A DNA stretch of 64,000 nt. It comes from Chimonanthus salicifolius. Taxonomy: Eukaryota > Streptophyta > Magnoliopsida > Laurales > Calycanthaceae. The stretch spans positions 93,679,064 to 93,743,063 of the forward strand of contig CM023532.1 in assembly GCA_013350335.1 (NCBI GenBank), written 5' to 3'. The translations under genes and the position numbers were made by a program. Under the pieces are notes generated by a model that saw only the letters and a list, made by a program, of their open reading frames with translations, did no database searches and had not been told where the DNA came from. This document shows positions 55,610 to 64,000 of this stretch, piece after piece (the first letter of the stretch is position 1; the number at the start of each line of letters is the position of its first letter).

Positions 55610-57176
55610 ATCTTAAGACCCAAAAGTCATCTTGTGGGGTTCGACCATACCCATGGCCGAACCTCATCATCTTAGGGTTTAACCTCCCTTTTCATTTGAT
55701 CTCTCTTTTATTTAATCCTCATTAAACATCATATACCACAAAAATACCTTGGTAGGGTTCAGCCATACAACATGGCCGGACCATATCACTTTGGTTTGGG
55801 TCCATACATCCAATCCCATCATCATTCCATCTTTGATCATTTCATCAATAATTACCTTTATGCCATTGCTACCAATAAATAATTTTATCATGCACTAACT
55901 TTAAAACCACCAATTATTTCTATGAAATTGATTCACAACACCAAAACCATGGTCCATGGGGTTCGGCCATATGGCTTTCACATTTGAATCTCTATGTTAT
56001 AACTTAGCCATAGAAACCCCATGGTTCGGCCATGAAATGGCCAAACCATACCTTGTCCAATTGTTCACTTGGAACCCTTTTTAAAAACTTCATATTGTTC
56101 CATAATCTTCAAACTTGAAACCCTTTGATTAAACAAAACAGTCCATATAAAATGGTCCATGGGGTTCGGCCATACACATGGCCGAACCCAATTGTTCCCT
56201 TGGCTCAATGATTCCCTCTTATGTATTTACTTAGGTTCTACTATTTTAACCATGATAACCCCATGGTTCAGCCATCCAATGGCTGACCCAAAATAGTAAC
56301 CATATCTCCATTTTAATCTCATTGAAACCCCATGATATTGCATGGTTTCTATCTCTCCAAAGCCATACCAATCATCAAATTCTTTCATGGGGTTCGGCCA
56401 TCCATGGTGGCCGAACCCAATGCTCTAAGTTTCCATCCTTTTCAACCTCATCATCATATTTCAAACCATTGATAAATTCAGCATAACATGACCTAATTAA
56501 AACATGTAAATGCTTCCACCACCGGTATGGTTTGTGGACTTCACAACCATAGCCCAACCAAATGAATTTCATGGGGTTCGGCCAATCATGGTGGCCGAAC
56601 CCAATGGTATATTTTTTTTACCATTATACACAACTTTTATCCAAGATTAAATTCCTTGATACAATCGGCCATTCCATGGCCCAGAACGTGGCACTGAATT
56701 CTATTATTTAAACCTTTTTAAAACATGCAACTTAGGTCTAAATGTAACATCCAAATCAGTCCACTATTTGCATGGTTTTATCTTACAAAAACCATCCACA
56801 TGATCATAACATTTCATGGGGTTCGGCCAACCAAGGTGGCCGAACCCTATGGCCCATATTTTCTAACTTTTAAATCTCATCATACAATTTTTAAACCAAC
56901 GATTAATTCGGCCATACATGACCAAATCATGACCTTTAAATCCCTGATTCATAATCCTTTATCTTGCATCTTAAACACATATAATTCTCCATAATTTTTG
57001 CATGGTTTTTAGCCTCCAAAACCATCAATCTTAACCAAATAATTTCATGGGGTTCGGCCACCTTGATCCATTTTATCATTTTTAAGCCACCTTACCCAAG
57101 GTTTAAGCCTTGATGCATTCGGCCATACCCATAGCCCAAAACATGTTCCATTTGTCCCATCTTATTAAACAAAAAT
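55610..57176 (-). repeat. A4 3' LTR, middle piece
   Basis: It matches 4269-5129 plus 48322-48680 of A1's LTR and goes on to 57176. One GGTTCGGCCAT hairpin near 55960 has lost 17 bp compared with A1 at 4606. Another near 57050 is reduced to one arm. Confidence 0.88.
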
Positions 57177-60100
57177 TGTAACACCCCGATTTCTCAATAA
57201 GATGAATATTTACGAAAATGCCCCTGGATTGGTAAATTTATTAATTATGATGTTAAATGAGAAAATAGTGGGGCCCATTGTTCAAATTAAGATCCTATGA
57301 ACATATTATAATGGTCAAATTATAATGGATGGATAATGTACATCAAATTAGGTCAAAATGGTTAATTGGGTCAAAGAATTCTCAATGGTTGGAATAATTA
57401 CGAAAATGCCCCTGGATTGGTGAATTCAATAAATGTGATTGTAAATAAGGAAATAGTGGGGCCCATTGCTCAATTTAAGATCATATGAGCACATTATGAA
57501 TGTCAAGTTTGATTGGATGGGTAATTTCTCAATGAAGTGGATAATTACGAAAATACCCATGTGTTAAATTAATTATTTTGTGATGTTAAGTAAGGAAATG
57601 GTGGGGCCCATTGCTCAAATTGAGATGATATGATCACATTATAAATGTCAAGTTTGATTGGATGGGTAATGAACATCAATTGGGTCGAAAATGTCTAAAT
57701 GGGTCAAAGGGCCCAACCCAATAAGTCAAAATGGATGATTTGACCATTATGTAAGCTCAAATTAAATGGGGTTAAGCTGATTTGATTGGAAATCAAGTCG
57801 AGTAAAAATGGGTAGGCCTGATGCACATGTGAAAACCAATTACAAATGACCAAAATACCCATAATTGGGTCATGGAGTCAAAAACGGGTCAAGGAGCTAA
57901 AAGGGGACCCAACGGGTCGGGTTGACTTTGTTGACCACAGCCGACCGTGTGGGCCCACAAATGAGTTCAATGGTGAGTTAAATCAGGTTAAGTGGAACTG
58001 ATTTTATTTGATTTGAATTAAAAATGAGTTGATTCAAATGCATTAAATGGTTGTCAATTAATGAGGTGAGTTGGACATGTGAGTTGGGTGAGTCAAAGTG
58101 GAAGTCAATGGGATTGTAAATCACTGAGTTCAGAGGGAATAGGAGGAGTTTGGCTTAGTCTGAACCACCAAAACAAGTCCCACACGTTGGGGACTTGTTG
58201 GGGTGATTTTCCATGTTAAACTTTAAATGAGAACACATGGGATTGATATGAGTTACATAGAAATCTGAATGGCTGCATGGGTAGCTGCCAAGGGGTGCCT
58301 TGGATGGCACCCAAGACCCATCGTTGTGTGCATGAATTGATGAGGGAGTGGAGGGGTTTTGGGGGCTGAAATACAAAAACAATAAGCACCCATGTTTGGC
58401 CGATTTTTATCATTGTGAAAGCCTTACAATCCCATCTCTTTCTCCCTCTCTCCAATTGGTATTCTCGGCTGGAACAGCAGAGGCTTTTGGTACCAAATAT
58501 TCAAGCTTAAACCAGTAAGGAATTAAGGAAGAAAGGAGGAAATAAAAGATAGGAAGCAAGGATCAAAAGTCAAGAAGAAAGGCTTGGAAAATTGGTGAGT
58601 AATTCATTGAGTTTTGTTGAAAAACATGGAACAAATAGGGTGTGGATTGGGCCATGATCATGGCCGAATACACCAATGATTAACCTTGATTAATGGAGGT
58701 TTAGAAATGATTAAGATGACCATTGGGTTCGGCCATCATGGAGGGCCGAACCCCATGTAAGAGATGGCTTGGTTTTCATGTTTTGAAACATGAAAACCAT
58801 GGATTTTGTGGATTGTTTTTGGATTTTGATTTAAGATTTAAATACATGTTTTAGAATGGTTAAAAACATGGATCTGAATGACATAGGGACTGAAGTTTAT
58901 ATGGTCTAAAATCAGTGGATTAAAAGATGGAAATGGACCATTGGGTTCGGCCACTTAGCATGGCCGAACCCCATGGAAACAAGTGGTTGTTTTTGATTAG
59001 TTTTTGGAAATTAAAACCATATGATTTGGGACTGATATTAGATGTTATTGTTGGATTTAAAATGCATGTTTTAAGGAGGTTAAAATATGGATTTGGGTGT
59101 TGGTTTCAGACCCAAGATTAAGGGTTAAATGTTCAAAACCAAAGGTCATGGTGTTCAGCCAATGAGCATGGCCGAACCCTATGAAATTGGGCTAATTTTT
59201 GGATGTTTGTTTGAAAGGTAAAACCCGATTTTAATATACTGTTATTACATGATTATCTGAGGTTTAAAAGCAATAAACATAACCATTGGATTCGGCCACC
59301 ATGGAGGGCCGAACCCCATGTAAAAGAATGTTGGTTTTCATGTTGAAAAACATGTAAACCATAGACTTTTTATGGACTGTTTTGGATGGTTTCTTTGAAA
59401 GTTAAAACCTGATATTAATATACTGTTTATACATGATTATTGCAGGTTTAAAAACATTAAGAATAACCATTGGGTTCGGCCACCATGGAGGGCCGAACCC
59501 CATGTAAAAGAGGGTTGGTTTTCATGTTGGAAAACATGGAAACCATAGACCTTTGTGGACTGTTTTTGGGAGATTTTTATGTGATAAGGTTACTGATTTT
59601 GGGTTGGCCATAGGATGGCTAAACTATGGATTAATATGGCTAAGGGTTAGAGCCAATTAGTATTTAAACAAAGGACATCATTGAGCAAAGAACCATAAGG
59701 GTTCGGCCATAGCGGACTGTTCATGGGTCATTTTATGGATGCATATGTAATTTTAAATAGAATTATGGTTGCTGTTTTTATGGCTAAGATGTATGATAAA
59801 TGATGAAAGATCATTAGGAGAATTGGACTTTATGCTAATTCATAATGAATGGGTTAAATAGCCTAAGCTTATGAGTAGTAGTTGGTAATGGTTCTATGTT
59901 GATTTAAAAGGTTTAAAATACCCTAATGGAGAACCATGTAGTAATGGATAAGGGAACCATTGGGTTCAGCCAAAGGTATGGCCGAACCCCATGGAGTAAG
60001 TTTGGTGGATTAAAGATTGGACATACCAATGACAAATCTGTGAATACAAGCCAAATGAAGAGATTGATCAAAAGGACTTATAAGATGTTTTAGGTCTCAT

Positions 60101-61092
60101 ATGTGAATGGACATGTAAATAAGATTATGATTTACTTATTGTTGCATAATAAGGTACTGAAAGTTGAATGACGAACGAGTCGTGACCGGTTAAAGCCTAA
60201 GAAAGAACGGACGCTGAAGTGATTCTTCAGTAGGTTTCCTGCCTACTTGTAACCACAGTTTTACCCCAGTTTTCTTATGAGACTCTTGTTTTATTATATG
60301 TGTTTCAAATGATATATTATGCATTAACAAATGGCATACAGGCATTGGCATCTCATGCATGGACATGGGATTATGAATGAGGTTCTACAGTGTTTCAAGT
60401 TATGAGTTACGTCCTCCTGCGGCGGTGCAAGTCACGCCAGGAGGAGTAACATGATGGTGGCTATGAATGTACATGATGGGAGATGCTCATTGCATGTGCA
60501 TACATCATAGCATTGTTTTTACCTGTTTTGATGATCATGTATTATGATATGTATATGCATGTTTTATATGCTAACATGTGGTAGCCCTGATTCGGGAACC
60601 TACTGGGCGCGTTGATCTAACGCCCTAATTCTATCCTCAGAGGAGATTGCAGGTACAAGTAAAGGAAAAGAAAAGGTCATTGATCGGGAGGGGAGCTGAG
60701 CCTAAGCGCTTGAATGATGGATTGGATTACTTTATATTACTGTCATTTGAATACTTTTGTTAGACATGTAATAAAGTAGTTACTTGCTATGGTTTGTTTG
60801 GGATATTGACAATGTATGGTTGATTTATGTAATTATTAGTTGAGACTGGTACTAGCTATCTTTTCATATTATTCCGCAGTGAACTTATACTATTCCGCAA
60901 GTTGATGTTAGTTCCATGTGTGTTCATTATCATGGTTTAGTCCATGTACACATGGGTGGCCAGTTAAGGTTCAGACTTGGGTAGTCTGAACTTAACTCGC
61001 GTCGTGACGCCGCCCGCTCTCTTCCGATGTTTTATTATTACTTTAAAAAAAAAATTAGACTCTGAAATTCACGGAAAGGATGGGGCATTACA
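57177..61092 (+). mobile_element. S3: solo family-A LTR, TSD AAAAT
   Basis: AAAAT is duplicated at 57172-57176 and 61093-61097. It starts TGTAACACCCCG and ends GGGGCATTACA. The 3916 bp has no primer site or interior. It is longer than other family-A LTRs partly because the first unit is present three times (57189-57672). It has a GTGAGT donor-like site at 58595, hairpins from about 58725 to 59990, and U5 stems near 60911-61000. Confidence 0.95.
57189..57672 (+). repeat. Tandem repeat of LTR start, three copies
   Basis: Each unit of about 150-180 bp contains TTTCTCAAT or TTCTCAATGG, TTACGAAAATGCCCC (or a variant), GTGGGGCCCATTG and a GGGTAAT or GGATAAT end. A3's LTRs have two copies and A5's one. 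Confidence 0.88.
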
Positions 61093-61097
61093 AAAAT

Positions 61098-62194
61098 CCA
61101 TGGAAATACTTACCAAATTCCAAGTTTTTCTTCTTGCGTTTGCTCTTTGCCTTCTATCTTTCTTAGCCTTCCTTCTTTTGTTGGTTTATGCTTGATCAAT
61201 GGTGAAAAACACAACTGCTGGTTCAGCCAAGAGAAAGAGTTTGGAGAGAGGGAGAGAGATGAGGATTCTTAGGATTTTCCTTGTGTGAAAATCGGTCAAA
61301 TGGGGTGGTCATCCTCTTTTGTAAATCAGCCACTATGACCTCTCAATTTCCTCATAAATTCTTGATCAGTTCAAAGGGTCACTTGGCACAACCAAGACAC
61401 CCATTGGCACCAGCCAATGCAACCTTTGGTAACCCCATGTAATCTTATCTCATTTAAATCAATTCCATTTAAGACTTTGCATGGAAGCGCACACCACAAG
61501 TCCCCAACGTGTGGGATTTGTATTGTGTGGATTGAGACTCATGCACCTCTTCATCTCCCCTTTAACTCACTGATTTTACTGCCCCTTTGATTTCCATTTT
61601 GACTCAACCAACTCAATGGCTTAACTCACCACATTTAATACCATACATTTAGTACACTTGAGTCAACCCAACCATTTAATTTAAATGCAACTCATTCCAA
61701 TCCAACTTAACCTGATTTGACTCACCATTGAGCTCATTTGAGGGCCCACACGGTCAGCCGTGGTGAATCTTGGTCAACCCGACCCATTGGGTCCCCATTT
61801 AGCTCCTTGACCCGTTTTGACAACATGACCCATTTATGGGCTGTTTTAGCCATTTGCAATTGGTTTTCACATGTGCATCAAGCCTACCCATTTATGCCCC
61901 ACTTAATTTCTGATCAATTCAGCTTAACCCCATTAATTTTGGGCTCACCCAATGGTCTAATAAGTCCATTATGACCCATTGGGTCCAATTGAGTCCTTTG
62001 ACCCAATTACCTATATTGACCCAAATTGATGTACATTACCCATCCAATCAAATTTGACATTTATAATGTGCTCATAGGGTGTTAATTTGAGCAATGGGCT
62101 CCACTATTTTCTCATTTAACATCATAATTATTAAATTCACCAACCAGGGGCATTTTCGTAATTATCCATTTCATTGGGAAATTGGGGTGTTACA
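61098..62194 (-). repeat. A4 3' LTR, last piece
   Basis: It continues from 57176 across S3 to GGGGTGTTACA, with a donor-like GTAAGT (minus) at 61113. The last 740 bp are very close to 1-739. Confidence 0.9.
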
Positions 62195-62200
62195 ATATAA

Positions 62201-62210
62201 CCCTCTTTTT
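62201..62210 (-). promoter_or_regulatory. Polypurine tract of A4
   Basis: CCCTCTTTTT on the plus strand, six bases inside the LTR. Confidence 0.8.
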
Positions 62211-63720
62211 AAAATTTTCGTCCCGAAAATCGAACGAAGTAGGGTTCCAAAATAAATTACATAAACCCTTCAGGATGAGCTGTTCTCATGTTATAACTTT
62301 TTCTCGTGAGTCATTTGTGATCTCACGTAGATCAATCTACTCTGTTTCACTTTAGCTGCTCCCATAATATTTTCCATACGTTCTTTCATCTACTCTCCAT
62401 GTGAGGTAGTCTATCAATGCGAGCCTATGCTCAAAGCTTTTTCTGATTCCATTTCTACTAGGTTTCTAGTTGCACTTTCCTGGAATTCCATATGCTAACT
62501 ACAGAGTCAGGTGATCAGTCTAACTCGACAGTCGCCCATAGCTTCCCATTCGAGTTTCACTAGGCTCTTATCTTTCTCGTTAAATACATCTCCAAAATTT
62601 TGCAGATCTTCATTTGCACATATGTCACTATGTGACTAACACCTTTGTTCCAACTTTCACGATACCAATACTCGGCATCAATCCAAACCACCATGGGAAT
62701 AATCACCCGTGGTTAAATACATCCATCTCGAGTATCTTTCTTTCAGTAAATATCATCTATCACTGTTTAATAATCACTCATGAATATAACCCTCCCATGG
62801 GTATAATCCATTCATGGAAATAATTCATTCTTGAGCATCACTCTGACCATGAGTATCATGTATCCTCAGTTAATAACCATCCATGAATATAACCCGCCTA
62901 TGGGTATAATCCATTCATGGAAACCATTCATCCTTGGTATCACTCTGTCCAGGAGCATCATTTATACACAGTTACTAACCATCCATGAATATAACCCACC
63001 TATGGGTATAATCCTTCATGGAAACCATTCATCCTTGGTATCACTCTGTCTAGGAGCATCATCTATACACAGTTACTAACCATCCATGAATATAACCTAC
63101 CTATGGGTATAATCCATTCGTGGAAACCATTCATCCTTGGTATCACTCTGTCCATGAGTATCATCTATCCATGATTAACATCCGTAGGAACAACATTCAA
63201 ATGAATCACTATAAGACTGTGGCAACCATATCATGTCACAAATATACCTCGACCCCTTAGCAAGACTTAGGGCTCATGACTTACCAAGCGAAAGACACAC
63301 GTCCAACGTTATCCGGTCTACCTCGTCCAGCATCCCTTCACCTCATAGGTGATTCAGTCAAGCTCTAAGGCAGTCAATCCGATCTGATGAGACTAGTACC
63401 ACCCCCACAGGGTAAAATAGTACATAGCTCTGCGCATTCCCGCACATCTAGTGTGTAAAATAGCCATGAGAGCGCCCTCTAGCGCGTAGTATGCGAGGGA
63501 CCCACTCCTCAACGGTAGTCCTACGGGACCAAGTCTCTGTATTTCGTATCAAGGTTCCCACAGTCTCAAAGCTACTCTAAGCCATACTCATGAAGTCTAT
63601 ATTCTTATCTCATCAATACCATGTGAGGGATGCACCCATACCACATCTCAATCATCAACATCACGTGAGGGATGCACCCATACCACGTCTCAATGTAATC
63701 AAGTGACCTTGTCACCTTTA
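62211..63720 (-). other. A4 non-coding interior
   Basis: Same block as A1 941-2245, except that the chromodomain scrap is almost wholly deleted near 62285. No credible ORF; those seen run through the 103-bp repeat below. Confidence 0.7.
62768..63176. repeat. About 103-bp tandem repeat, four copies
   Basis: Units begin near 62768, 62871, 62973 and 63074, each with CCATGAATATAACC, ATGGGTATAATCC and TATCACTCTG-type segments. The A1 equivalent (about 1430-1500) has a single unit, so this expanded in A4 or its parent. Confidence 0.88.
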
Positions 63721-63739
63721 CCATGGAACTACTGTATCT

Positions 63740-64000
63740 ATCGTTGAATCTACATATCCACCAATAGTCGCCATCGTTTATCAATAAGGAATACTATAGT
63801 AAGTGTAGTTGGCATTTGTTGTACTATAATGCTAGTAACAGGTGCGAAGGCAGTAGATCAAATAACGCATAAGCATATGAGCTACAAATTACTGCCATAC
63901 CTTGAATTACCGAATGATCCACCGTCTCTGGAGGAGAAATCGAAGTATTCATTTGTCCAGATTCTTGTAACTGAGTTAGTCGAGTCGAACGACGGAGAGA
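63740..64000 (-). pseudogene. A4 gag end and protease start (broken)
   Basis: On the minus strand it reads QGMAVICSSYAYALFD, close to B1, then a short deletion removes the SGA and following residues of the active site. In the next frame it continues TAFAPVTSIIVQ and LTIVFLIDKRW. The window ends in the linker between nucleocapsid and protease. Thus A4, unlike A1 and A3, keeps part of gag-protease next to the non-coding block, as B1 does. Confidence 0.7.

Larger units (their letters stand above)
48694..64000 (-). mobile_element. A4: family-A element running off the right edge
   Basis: The 3' LTR (minus) starts at 48694 (TGTAACGCCCCACCC) and ends at 62194 after two interruptions: truncated A5 with a local deletion, and solo LTR S3. 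The interior then runs from 62195 past 64000. The simplest reading is an element inserted in A1's 5' LTR. If so, its other LTR, an ATCAC duplication and the rest of A1's LTR lie to the right. The alternative is an LTR-sharing tandem of A1 and A4 made by unequal recombination. Confidence 0.75.

Noticed and set aside
62831..63079. ORF with repeated HEYNPPMGIIHSW motif
   Set aside because: A simple translation of the 103-bp tandem repeat in non-coding interior.

Overview
The window is plant nuclear DNA (most likely an angiosperm with a repeat-rich genome) made entirely of nested LTR retrotransposons. I see no host gene, rRNA, tRNA or CRISPR array. The evidence is repeated long terminal repeats (3.3-4.2 kb, TG...CA ends), primer binding sites complementary to the 3' end of plant initiator tRNA-Met (TGGTATCAGAGC), polypurine tracts, 5-bp target-site duplications (TSDs), and broken Ty3/gypsy gag-pol genes whose integrase ends in a chromodomain. 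That protein order and the integrase C-terminus point to a chromovirus, probably the Tekay/Del lineage.

Two related LTR families occur. Family A starts TGTRACACCCCGATTTCTC and ends GGGCGGGGCGTTACA. Family B starts TGTAATAGCCCG and ends GGGGCGGGTGTTACA. The nesting, read from TSDs and matching broken LTRs, is as follows. A1 (minus) occupies 1-5129 and 48322-48693. It is split by B1 (plus, 5130-48321). B1's 3' LTR is split by A2 (minus, 14600-24458, TSD AAATG), which carries solo LTR S1 (21474-23286, TSD CATTC). The same B1 LTR is also split by B2 (minus, 25580-46888, TSD GGTTC/GGTTA), whose 5' LTR is split by A3 (plus, 35641-43645, TSD AGTGC). On the right, A1's LTR is interrupted at 48694 by A4 (minus, runs off the window). 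A4's 3' LTR contains a truncated A5 (plus, 48831-55609), itself carrying solo LTR S2 (50621-54038, TSD GGAAC), and solo LTR S3 (57177-61092, TSD AAAAT).

B2 has the most complete gag-pol, with a handful of stops and frameshifts. B1 and A2 keep only fragments. A1 and A3 are non-autonomous: their 2.4-kb interiors lack gag, protease, reverse transcriptase and the integrase core. They keep a small upstream ORF encoding an acidic protein with up to three CCHC zinc knuckles, plus a chromodomain scrap beside the 3' LTR. The same ORF sits upstream of gag in B1.

The points most worth following are: (1) this accessory zinc-knuckle ORF; (2) a splice-donor-like GTRAG conserved in every LTR at about 1.05-1.4 kb, with AG acceptors directly before the ATG of the accessory ORF and of gag; (3) a U5 RNA structure next to the primer binding site, supported by compensatory base changes; (4) arrays of short GGTTCGGCCAT hairpins in every LTR, some with compensated stems and some with one arm precisely lost. 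All boundaries were read by eye; no search or alignment program was run.
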